Assembly (NCBI GenBank): GCA_040772065.1
Contig: JAXGYX010000001.1
Location: 1,798,001-1,862,000 of the forward strand
Direction of reading: 5' to 3'
Length of the DNA stretch: 64,000 nt
Source: JAXGYX01 sp040772065
GTDB lineage: Bacteria; Bacillota; Clostridia; Saccharofermentanales; Fastidiosipilaceae
The position numbers and the translations under genes are program-made. The notes beneath the pieces are model-generated. The model ran no database searches. It was given only the letters and a program-made list of their open reading frames with translations, and was not told the DNA's origin. Shown here piece by piece: positions 7,848 to 16,160 of the stretch; within the stretch, counting starts at the first letter, position 1; every line of letters begins with the position of its first letter.

Positions 7848-8735
7848 TTATTTGCCTAGCAGCTCTTTTTCAATCCTCTCTCTATGTTCAACGGCCTGTT
7901 TATCCATTAGCTCAGGATAACCAAACAACGAAACACAGGAGATCGACTCTCCACCAACCTTGAACGTCTTATTTGCGAAATCCATTTCACGCAAAGTCTC
8001 AAAGATTCCGTCAAAGTCGACATCACCCTCGCCCATTCCGACGTGCTGATGAATCGTCGCGTCCACACCCGGCGGGTTCAAGATATAACGTGTATCCAGG
8101 GTCTGGTTACGTGTATCGGCAAAGAGCACATGAGAAAGATCGTCACCGGCATATTTAAGCATATGGCGTACATCACCCTTGCCTTGATCGTAGAAGAAAC
8201 CATGCGGCGAGCTGTAGACATAGGTGACATTATCGCTGCGGAAATGTTTTACCAAATCACATGTCTCGTCGTTGAGTTCACAAAAATCATACGGGTGAGA
8301 TTGAATCTCAATGCGGATGCCTTCTTTTTCCACAATCGGTAACAACTCTTCCATCGAGCGGAAGAACATGCCATTGCAGATCTCTTGCTGATGCGGATCA
8401 CCGGACAGTTCGGTGTTGATCACCTGAACACCCATGTTGACCGCGATTTTGATCAAGGATTTCCAGTTCTCCACCGCATGCTGTCGCTGTACCTCGGTTG
8501 GCCCCGACCAACGATAGACGCAGATGAAAGAAGAAATTTCCACACCTGTCTCCGCCATTGCCTTGCGGTACTCCGCTTCGCATTCACGGCTGAAAAGTGG
8601 ATGTTTGTAGAACGGATTGATGCGTACATGTGGGGACTGCTCAATGTACTTATAACCCCAGTCAGCGACTTTATGGACCATTTCAGTTATGCCCATATTT
8701 TTAGCCAACACATCGACGTCAAACGCAATCTTCAT
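7848..8735 (-). CDS. Sugar-phosphate isomerase/epimerase family TIM barrel, IolH-like
   Basis: A 295-residue protein of the xylose isomerase-like TIM-barrel family (AP endonuclease 2 fold). The opening MKIAFDVD, then GYKYIEQSPH, INPFYKHP and ISSFICVYRWSGP, resembles IolH-type proteins from inositol catabolic clusters as I recall them. Likely metal ligands are seen in NTELSG, EIQSHPYDF, LFADTRNQ and GGES. The site AGGAGG (8740-8745) lies directly before the ATG and survived the insertion of the IS6 element just upstream. With the Gfo/Idh dehydrogenase and sugar ABC transporter further up, a role in catabolism of inositol or a related polyol or sugar acid is plausible but not proven. Confidence 0.75.
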   Translation of the reverse strand: MKIAFDVDVLAKNMGITEMVHKVADWGYKYIEQSPHVRINPFYKHPLFSRECEAEYRKAMAETGVEISSFICVYRWSGPTEVQRQHAVENWKSLIKIAVNMGVQVINTELSGDPHQQEICNGMFFRSMEELLPIVEKEGIRIEIQSHPYDFCELNDETCDLVKHFRSDNVTYVYSSPHGFFYDQGKGDVRHMLKYAGDDLSHVLFADTRNQTLDTRYILNPPGVDATIHQHVGMGEGDVDFDGIFETLREMDFANKTFKVGGESISCVSLFGYPELMDKQAVEHRERIEKELLGK

Positions 8736-8758
8736 AATTTCCTCCTGAATGGTTTGTG

Positions 8759-10104
8759 GCTTCTGTTAACTTAATAAAAAAAGAGATCTGAAATGCCTTT
8801 GGTACAATAGTTTCACCACAAAACAGGTACCTCCCTAAGGAAAGGAGCAAATCAGATCTCATGAAAAGTATACCATCTAATCTAACTTGTCCCCGCTGTT
8901 TCTCTAAAAGCCTTTACCACTTCGGTAAAGATAAAAAAGGTAATCAGAAGTTCCAGTGTCGCAATTGCATGAGACAATGGGCACCTGCCAGTAAGAATAA
9001 GAAGGAAGATTTTCAAAGAAAGTACCCTCCTTGTCCTAAGTGTGGTAGGGCTAGCTTCCTGCACCATGACTACAAGCTGTATTCCAACTTTCGTTGTGGA
9101 GACAAGAAGTGTTACCACTCTTTCTTTGTTGTAAAGCTGGTTGAAATTCCATCCTGCTCGTCTAAAGTTATTCCGCTAGAGCAGTTCACAATGAAACGAA
9201 TGCGTCATCCTTTCCATCTTGTTCTAACGGCTCTCATCCATTACTTTATTGGCAATTCCACCTTGAGAAAGGTTTCTGAAACACTTCGACTCGCACACAA
9301 CATTGAGGTGTCTCATGTCACAATCTCTAAGTGGTGTAAACGCTTCGCGCCTGCTCTCCTAGCGGCAGCTGAACCTTACAAGAAGCAGATCAACCTAGCT
9401 GACTCTGACGAATGGCATTTTGACGAAACCTACGTGAAGATCAAGGGCAAATGGTATTATCTCTGGCTTGCCATGGATTCTGAAACAAGGATGATTCTGG
9501 ACTTTCATCTGTCACCAACCAGAGATACTACGTCCGCCTACTCTCTCATTCACAGCTGTCAGGAGCAGTTTGGCAATCCACAAAGCATGTTCGTCACAGA
9601 CAGATATCCCGCTTACCAAAGAGCGTTCGATCACCTTGCTCCCTGTGTTGAGCACCAGCTCGTCGAAGCGTTCTCTGATGATATTTCCAACAATGTCATG
9701 GAAGCGTTTAATGGCCAGTTTAAGGCTTGGTATAAGGCTAAAAGAGGCTTTGACTCTTTTGAGTCTGCTAACATCCTGATTGCGCTTTATATCTTCTTTT
9801 ACAACTACATCAGACCGCACCAATCTCTCTTCAACTGGACTCCAGCTCAGGTTGCCGGGGCACAGTACCAAGAAAAACAAAGGAGAGCCTGTCTTCTGAT
9901 TGCTTAGGCATATTCAGTTCTCAAAGTTCAATTGAATCTCTTTCGAGATTTCTTTCGCATGTCCGGATTTTATTCTTTCGCTTTCCTTACATGCTTTCTT
10001 TGTGCTATCTTCTTTTCAACTGGTGAATCCTTAAGTTTCTTCTGAATCTTTGTTCGCCAATTGCATTTCAGATCTCTTGTCTCTCATCTTTAATTAACAG
10101 AGCC
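8759..10104 (+). mobile_element. IS6-family insertion sequence with 8-bp target duplication
   Basis: The tips read GGCTTCTGTTAACTT (left) and GGCTCTGTTAATTAA (right, reverse complement), close to the GGxxCTGTTGCAAA tips of IS6/IS26 elements. A perfect internal inverted repeat AGAGATCTGAAATGC lies at 8782-8796 and 10063-10077. The direct repeat GGTTTGTG flanks the element at 8751-8758 and 10105-10112. The exact tips are uncertain by one or two bases. About 200 bp of non-coding tail follows the transposase gene inside the element. It separates the sugar permease gene from the IolH-like gene. Confidence 0.85.
8861..9907 (+). CDS. IS6-family DDE transposase with two N-terminal zinc ribbons
   Basis: The catalytic core is IS6-like: Asp in HFDETYVKIKGKWYYLW (~188), Asp in FVTDRYPAY (~246), Glu in NNVMEAFNGQFKAW (~281), and a C-terminal FFYNYIRPHQSL. 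At 348 residues it is about 100 longer than typical IS6 transposases. The extra N-terminus holds two Cys4 modules: CPRC...CRNC (~10-36) and CPKC...CGDKKC (~56-86). The start ATG follows AAAGGAG. No frameshift or stop is visible, so it should be functional. The family call rests on the core motifs and tip sequence together. Confidence 0.9.
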   Translation: MKSIPSNLTCPRCFSKSLYHFGKDKKGNQKFQCRNCMRQWAPASKNKKEDFQRKYPPCPKCGRASFLHHDYKLYSNFRCGDKKCYHSFFVVKLVEIPSCSSKVIPLEQFTMKRMRHPFHLVLTALIHYFIGNSTLRKVSETLRLAHNIEVSHVTISKWCKRFAPALLAAAEPYKKQINLADSDEWHFDETYVKIKGKWYYLWLAMDSETRMILDFHLSPTRDTTSAYSLIHSCQEQFGNPQSMFVTDRYPAYQRAFDHLAPCVEHQLVEAFSDDISNNVMEAFNGQFKAWYKAKRGFDSFESANILIALYIFFYNYIRPHQSLFNWTPAQVAGAQYQEKQRRACLLIA

Positions 10105-10237
10105 GGTTTGTGGGCAGGTGGCCGTTAAGCCACTTGCAACAAAAAGTCTACTAATGCCATTCTTGCATAAAATCCAACAAATTCATAGCACAACTCAGCT
10201 ATCAAACAGTACAATTTAACAATATACAAATTAGTAC

Positions 10238-10271
10238 AAAAGAGACATAACCTGAGTTATGTCTCTTTTTT
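10238..10271. terminator. Bidirectional terminator between sugar permease gene and IS6 element
   Basis: A 13-bp stem, AAAGAGACATAAC pairing with GTTATGTCTCTTT, has a T run on both strands, longer on the plus strand. It lies 50 bases past the stop of the minus-strand permease gene, so the transporter transcript probably ends here. This means the IolH-like gene may have had its own promoter even before the insertion. Confidence 0.8.
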
Positions 10272-10322
10272 CTATTATGGATATGTCATTGGAATCGCTG
10301 ATTCTCATCTGCTTGGAATCTC

Positions 10323-11363
10323 TTATGCCTGTTTACCCAGCATCTTGCGATTGTCGAGAACAACGGCGAGGATGATGATGATACCTTTGACGATCTCCTG
10401 ATAGTAGGAGGAAACGCCGAGGTAAATCAAAGCGCTCTTAAGGACACCCAGAATGAGGATACCGGCGATACAGCCTGAAACCTTACCAACACCACCATTT
10501 TGTGAGATACCACCAATTGTGGCGGCGGCGATGCCGTCCAGCTCCATGTTCAGACCGAGCTGAGGGTTACCGGCACCGGTACGTCCGGAGATCAATACCG
10601 CGGACAATCCGCACATCAAGCCACACCAGCCAAAAATAGCGACCAGATTTTTCTCAACTTTGACACCGGCGACACGAGCGGCTTCCTGATTGCCGCCAAT
10701 CGCATAAATGTTACGGCCGAAACGGGTTTGAGTGAGAATGAACCAGGCAACTGCGGCGCAAAGCACGAAGACAATTACGTTAGAGTGCAGCTTGCCGCCC
10801 AGGAAGCTGGTTCCGCCCAACCATTTGTAAGAGTTGTTGATTTGAGATACAGGGTTGCCTTTGGTATACAGCAGAGCTAATCCACGGCAGGCGGCCTGAG
10901 TACCCAAAGTCGCAATAAATGGATGCAGTTTGGTGTAAGCGACCAACGCTCCATTTATGCAACCAACCGCGGCACCAACCGCAAGGCCGATCAACAGACA
11001 AACGACACCATGAAGCTCGGGGCCATTTGGGATAATACGTGAAGTATATGCTGCCGACTGAGCGAAACTGCCGGCGACAACCGAAACAAGTGAGACATTG
11101 GAACCCATTGAAAGGTCAGTGCCTTTGGAGATAATGATAAACATAACGCCCAGCGCCAACAGGCCAGGGCCGACCTCTGATTGGAAGATGTTGGAAATAT
11201 TTGTGTAGGACAGGAAGAAAGCGCCACCTTTAATCAAGGTCATAACGCTCATTAAAACCACAGCGACAATCAATATGACCCACATACTGTTCGCACTGGC
11301 GATCTCCTTGAAGCTCTTCTGCTCTTTGCCGGTCTTGATGGCATTTACATTCTCATTGGCCAT
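10323..11363 (-). CDS. Sugar ABC transporter permease (MglC/RbsC type)
   Basis: A 346-residue inner-membrane permease with about eight to ten hydrophobic helices. Family marks are GPGLLALGVMFIIISKGTDLSMGSN near the N-terminus, TLGTQAACRGLALLYTKGNP, the GGNQEAARVAGV loop that contacts the ATPase, and GRTGAGNPQLG...ELDGIAAATIGG near the C-terminus. It starts four bases after the ATPase stop, in the same minus-strand operon as the ATPase and binding protein. Permeases of this type usually homodimerise and import monosaccharides or inositol. The substrate cannot be read from the sequence. Confidence 0.93.
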   Translation of the reverse strand: MANENVNAIKTGKEQKSFKEIASANSMWVILIVAVVLMSVMTLIKGGAFFLSYTNISNIFQSEVGPGLLALGVMFIIISKGTDLSMGSNVSLVSVVAGSFAQSAAYTSRIIPNGPELHGVVCLLIGLAVGAAVGCINGALVAYTKLHPFIATLGTQAACRGLALLYTKGNPVSQINNSYKWLGGTSFLGGKLHSNVIVFVLCAAVAWFILTQTRFGRNIYAIGGNQEAARVAGVKVEKNLVAIFGWCGLMCGLSAVLISGRTGAGNPQLGLNMELDGIAAATIGGISQNGGVGKVSGCIAGILILGVLKSALIYLGVSSYYQEIVKGIIIILAVVLDNRKMLGKQA

Positions 11364-11367
11364 GTTT

Positions 11368-12873
11368 TTAATCCACCTTTTCTGTATTTACTGTAGCCAT
11401 TTCCATAATCAGTTCTTGTGTGAAGTCTTTGCGGTCAATGACACCTGTCATGCGGCCTTCATGCATAACGACGATGCGATCGGCCATTCCCATAACTTCC
11501 GGCATTTCAGAAGAGATCATGATAATGCCTTTACCCGCTCCCGCCAGGTTCGAAATAATCGTGTGAATTTCGGACTTTGCGCCGACGTCGATACCACGTG
11601 TGGGCTCATCGACGATGAGGATGTCCGGATCCATCAGCATCCATCGGGCAACCAAAACCTTCTGTTGGTTACCGCCGGACAGGCTCATGATCCGAGTCGC
11701 CCAAGACGCTGTTTTAATCTTCAGTTTATTGCCATATAAGATGGCGTCGTCTTGAATTTTTTTATGATTCAGCATGCCCAACGGACCCGCGTAGGCCTCA
11801 ATGTTCGCAATACTGATATTGTCCAAAACGCTCGATACCGGAATGATCCCGTTTAAGCGGCGATTTTCCGTCAAGAAGGCAATGCGATTGGCGATCGCAT
11901 CGCTTGGACTATGAATGGTGATCTCTTTACCATCTTTAGTAATAGTTCCTGAACTTCGATAGCGCATGCCAAAGATCGTTTCCATAACTTCAGAACGTCC
12001 GGCTCCGACCAGACCCGCAAATCCGAGGATTTCACCTTTGTGGAGTTCGAAGGAGATATCCTGGAACATGCCGGGGGAACTAAGATTATCCACCTTTAAT
12101 ATAGTCTCGCCGATTGGGCAAGGAATTTTCGGGAACATATCGGTAACTTCTCGACCGACCATCATTTTGATCAACATGTCCTGCGTCATGTTATCCGCAT
12201 AGTCAGATCCTATGTATTCACCGTCACGCATAACCGTGATTTCATCGCAAATTTCAAAGATTTCATCCATTTTGTGAGAAATGAATATGATTCCTTTTCC
12301 TTCCGCCTTTAGGCGTCTCATAATAGAGAACAATTTTTGTGTTTCGCCTTCGGTCAATGAAGAAGTAGGTTCGTCCATGATAATGACATCGGCATCATGT
12401 GAAACAGCCTTGGCGATTTCCAGCATTTGTTGTTTGGCTACAGTCAATTCACCAACTAGAGTTCTGGGATCTTCGTCTCCAAGACCAACTTCTTTCATAA
12501 GAACTTTTGAATCTTCATACATTTTTTTGTGATCCAAAACCAGTCCTTTTTTGGGTTGGCGTCCCAGCCAGAGATTGTCGCTGATGCTACGCATGGGCAC
12601 AACGTTTAACTCTTGGTGAATCATTGAGACTCCCGCGCTAAGGGCACTCAGAGTGTCAGGAAATTCCACGTCCTCGCCACGCAAGATGATTTTGCCTTCG
12701 TCCATTTTGTTGATACCGATCAGGCATTTCACCAGCGTCGACTTACCGGCACCATTTTCACCCATCAGAGCGTGTATAGAGCCTGGACGTAATCTAAAAG
12801 ACACGCCTTTCAACGCCTTCACTCCGGGAAACTCCTTGACAACATCAAGCATTTCCAAAACATATTCGCTCAT
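11368..12873 (-). CDS. Sugar ABC transporter ATPase (MglA/RbsA type, two nucleotide-binding domains)
   Basis: A 501-residue protein with two ABC domains in tandem, as in MglA, RbsA and XylG. The first has Walker A GENGAGKST, a Q-loop MIHQELNVVP and Walker B VIIMDEPTSSL. The second has a degenerate Walker A, GLVGAGRSE (Lys replaced by Arg), signature LSGGNQQK and Walker B ILIVDEPTRGID. Degeneracy of the second Walker A is usual for this family. It powers the permease encoded directly downstream. A stable hairpin in the 110-bp gap before it probably lowers its expression relative to the binding protein. Confidence 0.95.
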   Translation of the reverse strand: MSEYVLEMLDVVKEFPGVKALKGVSFRLRPGSIHALMGENGAGKSTLVKCLIGINKMDEGKIILRGEDVEFPDTLSALSAGVSMIHQELNVVPMRSISDNLWLGRQPKKGLVLDHKKMYEDSKVLMKEVGLGDEDPRTLVGELTVAKQQMLEIAKAVSHDADVIIMDEPTSSLTEGETQKLFSIMRRLKAEGKGIIFISHKMDEIFEICDEITVMRDGEYIGSDYADNMTQDMLIKMMVGREVTDMFPKIPCPIGETILKVDNLSSPGMFQDISFELHKGEILGFAGLVGAGRSEVMETIFGMRYRSSGTITKDGKEITIHSPSDAIANRIAFLTENRRLNGIIPVSSVLDNISIANIEAYAGPLGMLNHKKIQDDAILYGNKLKIKTASWATRIMSLSGGNQQKVLVARWMLMDPDILIVDEPTRGIDVGAKSEIHTIISNLAGAGKGIIMISSEMPEVMGMADRIVVMHEGRMTGVIDRKDFTQELIMEMATVNTEKVD

Positions 12874-12909
12874 GAATGTTGTAACTCCCTTCTAATATTA
12901 TGTGATTTG

Positions 12910-12933
12910 TGGGAGAAGGATGGCCTTCTCCCA
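12910..12933 (-). promoter_or_regulatory. Intercistronic hairpin after binding-protein gene
   Basis: TGGGAGAAGG (12910-12919) pairs perfectly with CCTTCTCCCA (12924-12933) around a 4-base loop. On the minus strand there is no T run after it, so it is not a standard terminator. Between a binding-protein gene and its ATPase gene such stems commonly protect the upstream message and give more binding protein than transporter. Confidence 0.6.
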
Positions 12934-12983
12934 CGATTCCTCACATAAGGACAATCTCCAATAAAACGATACGTTTCTTAGTA

Positions 12984-14078
12984 TTATTTCATGTACTCTT
13001 TGTAGTTATCCTTGCTCACAGGCTCGAACGGAATATCAACAACAATGTCAACTTCCTCACCGTTGGCCATGAGGGTTAGCGCACGAGCGGAGCCCGCGCC
13101 TTGTCCGACGGGGTTCTGGAACACGGTGAACGCGAGTTCATCTTGGTCTATGCTGTTAAGAGCTTCCGGTGTTGCGTCAATTCCGACAACCGGAATTTCA
13201 GCTAAATCAACGCCGGCGGCTCTCATGGCTTCGATACAGCCGAGGGCCATCTCGTCGTTGTTGCAGATGACGGCGTCAAACTCTTTGTTGGTGCCAAGGA
13301 ATGTCTGCATTTTGTTCATCGCTTTGGCGCGATCCCACTCAGCTGTGTCATCCAATACATAAGTTGCGTTGATGCCCGCGTCCGCCAAAGCTTTCTTCGC
13401 GGATTCGGTACGGAGGATGGTGTTTTGGAGTCCGAGAAGACCTTGGAACAGTACGATGTTCACATCGGTTTTTCCTTTTTCTTCAAAGAACTCTGCCAGG
13501 AACTCACCCTGGTAGCGACCGGAGTTGTTCTCGTCGGAACCACAGTAAGTGGCTTTCCCTTTTTCAAGATCAACTGAAGGAGCGCGGTTGACGAACACAA
13601 CCGGAATGTCACCTGCCGCCTGAACCATTTCAGCGGTGTTGTCGGTGTTCACGAGGTTGACGACGATGCCGTCCACATCTTGTGAGGCAAATGTCTGAAC
13701 TTGAGAGATTTGCGTGTTCGCGTTGTTGTTGGCGTCAACAACAGTCTGGTTGACACCCAGTTTTGCACACTCAGCCGTCCAAGCGGCTTCCATGTAGGAC
13801 AGGAACTGGTCGCGAATGGAGATTGTAAAGCCGAAGTTGTACTTGTCATTCGCTTTCACGTCGCCCAGACCGTCAACGTAGTCGCCCGTTTCAACGTCGG
13901 GTGTCTCGGTGTCGGCGGCGGTTGTCTCCTCCGCGTCAGCGGCGGTGGTCTCTTCCGCAACGGCGGCCGTAGTGGTTTCATCGACCTCGACCTCGGTGTC
14001 GGCAGCTTTGCCGGCACAGCCCACAGCCATTGTCATGGCCATTGCTGCGACAAGAACGATGGATACAATTTTTTTCAT
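12984..14078 (-). CDS. Sugar-binding lipoprotein of the ABC transporter (MglB/RbsB type)
   Basis: A 364-residue extracellular binding protein. The signal peptide ends at the lipobox MAVGC (Cys ~21). A Thr/Ala/Glu-rich linker (~25-65) with repeated AEETTAA units follows, tethering the domain to the membrane. The binding domain shows FTISIRDQFLSYMEAAW, AVICNNDEMALGCIEAM and IPVVGIDATPEAL, as in galactose and ribose binders. It lies between the dehydrogenase gene (upstream) and the ATPase gene, all minus strand, so it is the transporter's own binding protein. The orphan protein at 6567-7598 is a paralogue. Confidence 0.93.
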   Translation of the reverse strand: MKKIVSIVLVAAMAMTMAVGCAGKAADTEVEVDETTTAAVAEETTAADAEETTAADTETPDVETGDYVDGLGDVKANDKYNFGFTISIRDQFLSYMEAAWTAECAKLGVNQTVVDANNNANTQISQVQTFASQDVDGIVVNLVNTDNTAEMVQAAGDIPVVFVNRAPSVDLEKGKATYCGSDENNSGRYQGEFLAEFFEEKGKTDVNIVLFQGLLGLQNTILRTESAKKALADAGINATYVLDDTAEWDRAKAMNKMQTFLGTNKEFDAVICNNDEMALGCIEAMRAAGVDLAEIPVVGIDATPEALNSIDQDELAFTVFQNPVGQGAGSARALTLMANGEEVDIVVDIPFEPVSKDNYKEYMK

Positions 14079-14185
14079 TTTTTTCTCCTCTTTCCTCTTT
14101 TAATATTTTACTAAAATCTGAAATTCAGACTTTAATAAACAATAACTCAACGGGTCGAGTCCCTGATTCTATTTAGAAACATACG

Positions 14186-14212
14186 ACCCGCATGCTCGTC
14201 AGTCGAGCGGGT
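14186..14212 (-). promoter_or_regulatory. Imperfect hairpin between dehydrogenase and binding-protein genes
   Basis: ACCCG plus CTCG (14186-14198, with a 4-base bulge) pairs with CGAGCGGGT (14204-14212). On the minus strand no T run follows. It lies in the 142-bp gap between the dehydrogenase stop and the binding-protein start and may be a message-processing or attenuation structure. Confidence 0.4.
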
Positions 14213-14220
14213 GTAAAAAA

Positions 14221-15231
14221 TCAGGCGTCATAAAACGAAGGACGATCGCCTGTCTCTATTGGTTCTTCTTTACCCGATGTCTGTGATTTAACACAGGCGT
14301 CAGCCGTTACAGATGCCACATAGCCGTCCCACGCAGTGGGCCCGTTCACCTCACCTTTTTGTGTGTCGTTGATCCAGTCCTGGATTTCCGTATCGTACGC
14401 TTTGCGGAATCTATCTTTCCAGTCGGTAAGAATATTGTTATACTGCTTGGCGCCCAAACGCATGTCAAGGTCCATCGGATTCGGCAGCGCTGCGGTGCCT
14501 TCCTCGCCGACCACTTCGCAGCGGATGTCATAACCGTATTGGCAATTAACGTGAATTTCCAATTCGATCAGAACACCTTTTTTGGTTCTCATTAGAACAA
14601 GTTGTGGATCCATCAGATTCTCGTGGGAGTACTTCGATTTGCGCCCGAAGAATGTCTGCACCGACTCATAATCATCGTCGATCAGCCAATGCAGGCAGTC
14701 GATCTCATGAATCGCGGTATCTGTGATTGCCATCGGAGTGATGTAGCTGGTGCCCACCTCAGGATTGCGATGAGCGCAACGAATGAGCAGTGGAGCGCCA
14801 AGCATTCCGGAATCAATCATTTCCTTCAGTTTGATGTAAGACTCGTCATAGCGACGCATAAAACCGACTTGAACCAGTTTCTTGCCGCCGGCGACCTCAG
14901 CGTCGACAACCTCTCTGCTGTCAGCCGCCGTCTCCGTCAACGGTTTTTCACAAAAAACCGGTTTGCCGGCTTTGATCGCTTCCAAAACATACTCTTTGTG
15001 AGTGGACCCAATTGTGGCGATGATTACCGCGTCAACTTCGTCTGACTGAATCAACGCCGCTCCGCTGTCATAGATCTTGCAGCCGGTCAGTTGTGCGACA
15101 CGTTCCGCGCTCGCCGGAAACAGGTCGGTACAACCCGTGACCTTGGCGCCGGACAATTTGTTCGTGATGCGATCGGCGTGTTCCGTACCAATTCCGCCGC
15201 AACCGATAATTCCAACTCTGAGTTCTGCCAT
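14221..15231 (-). CDS. Gfo/Idh/MocA-family oxidoreductase (inositol dehydrogenase-like)
   Basis: An NAD(P)-dependent dehydrogenase of polyols, inositol or sugars. The start is the ATG at 15231 (MAELRVGIIGCGGIG), preceded by GGAGGAAG; this gives 336 residues, the family norm. The N-terminal Rossmann fold has GIIGCGGIG. The catalytic Lys lies in VFCEKPLTET, and the catalytic Asp/His pair in TAIHEIDCLHWL. It is the first gene before the sugar transporter operon, with an IolH-like isomerase beyond it, which suggests a catabolic set for inositol or a related compound. The exact substrate is not readable from motifs. Confidence 0.85.
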   Translation of the reverse strand: MAELRVGIIGCGGIGTEHADRITNKLSGAKVTGCTDLFPASAERVAQLTGCKIYDSGAALIQSDEVDAVIIATIGSTHKEYVLEAIKAGKPVFCEKPLTETAADSREVVDAEVAGGKKLVQVGFMRRYDESYIKLKEMIDSGMLGAPLLIRCAHRNPEVGTSYITPMAITDTAIHEIDCLHWLIDDDYESVQTFFGRKSKYSHENLMDPQLVLMRTKKGVLIELEIHVNCQYGYDIRCEVVGEEGTAALPNPMDLDMRLGAKQYNNILTDWKDRFRKAYDTEIQDWINDTQKGEVNGPTAWDGYVASVTADACVKSQTSGKEEPIETGDRPSFYDA

Positions 15232-15812
15232 CTCTTCCTCCAAAAATGTGTAGCTATGCGCAATGCGAATTGAGCTTCTCGCGCCACGGTGATGCGTTAC
15301 GGTCCGCACACTCTGGGATAGCACCCGAGTCCGGTCAACAGTGTCTGAACGGTTGTGACAAGTGTTCACAATTGCCACCCACGGGTAAAATGCTCTTCGG
15401 ATTTTGCGTTGAAATGACACGATTGTCAACTCCAACGAGCCGGGTTCAAAGTAAAGCCATCAACATACTTTTGTGCGACTTCACTAAAAACCATTCTTTC
15501 ATCATGTTGCGCTTTGTATATTGAGATTATAAGCGCAAAATTGAGAAAAAACAATACAATTAAATTAAAGTCCATCATTCGTTTGTTCAATTTAAACAAA
15601 AAATTGTCGATTATTGTCCAAGTTAAACAAACAATACGATTAGAGTCTAAAATAATCATGACGGTTTTGTTAATGAGCGATTTAGTTTTTGATAATATCA
15701 AAAACTAGGCAATGGGGCAGACTTTTCACGCTGAAAATTCGCTTGTAACAATCATTTATTTATGATAGCATGAACTTCGTGATTTTTCATAAATACTCGA
15801 GGAGGTATAAAT
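15232..15812. promoter_or_regulatory. Divergent intergenic region with a perfect 23-bp palindrome
   Basis: This 581-bp gap separates the dehydrogenase gene (minus) from rpmB (plus). I see no convincing gene. The AT-rich half (15480-15780) contains a perfect inverted repeat at 15684-15706 with 11-bp arms and one central base (AGTTTTTGATA and its complement), without a T run, so it looks like a repressor operator rather than a terminator. A second dyad, TTGTGA-N7-TCACAA, lies at 15353-15371, nearer the dehydrogenase. The rpmB ribosome-binding site GAGGAGG is at the right end. Promoters for both sides should be here. Confidence 0.45.
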
Positions 15813-16010
15813 ATGGCTAAATGTGATGTTTGTGGCAAAGGTGTTTCTTTCGGCCGTAAAATCAGTATTACCCGTTCCCAGGTATCCCGTCGTGCGCTGG
15901 CGCAGCAGAAACCGAATGTGCGAAAAGTCCGTGTTGTCGATGCCGGCACACCTAAAACGATGCACGTTTGCAGCAGATGCCTCCGCTCCGGCAAAGTGAC
16001 CCGGGCATAA
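15813..16010 (+). CDS. rpmB: 50S ribosomal protein L28 (zinc-ribbon form)
   Basis: L28 is a small structural protein of the large ribosomal subunit. The 65-residue sequence begins MAKCDVCGKGVSFG and includes RKVRVVDAGTPKTMHVCSRCLRSGKV. Two CxxC pairs (CDVC and CSRC) mark it as the zinc-binding form. The ATG follows GAGGAGG at a good distance. It is monocistronic, with a terminator directly downstream. Confidence 0.97.
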   Translation: MAKCDVCGKGVSFGRKISITRSQVSRRALAQQKPNVRKVRVVDAGTPKTMHVCSRCLRSGKVTRA

Positions 16011-16035
16011 TACCGGTCACAGGCAAAACCTGAAA

Positions 16036-16072
16036 GATAAAAAGACGGCAAGATATGTTCTGCCGTTTTTTG
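16036..16072. terminator. Bidirectional terminator after rpmB
   Basis: ACGGCA (16045-16050) pairs with TGCCGT (16061-16066), extended by A and T runs on the two sides, so T runs follow the stem on both strands. It lies between rpmB and the convergent SH3/NlpC-P60-like gene and can serve both. Confidence 0.8.
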
Positions 16073-16160
16073 TTATTTACTCGAACTTTATCCGCGCTGT
16101 TGGCGCGCCGTCATGCGGCGCTGGAGCTGAGTGGTGATCACCGCCCCGCCATACGCTCAC

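Noticed and set aside
15232..15435. Longer dehydrogenase start giving 68 extra residues
   Set aside because: The extension lacks family similarity; the internal ATG at 15231 has GGAGGAAG and begins directly at the Rossmann fold.
15426..15701. Minus-strand frame of 91 codons with a hydrophobic stretch
   Set aside because: It would start at a TTG without a Shine-Dalgarno, lies in AT-rich promoter DNA and overlaps the 23-base palindrome; probably a chance frame.
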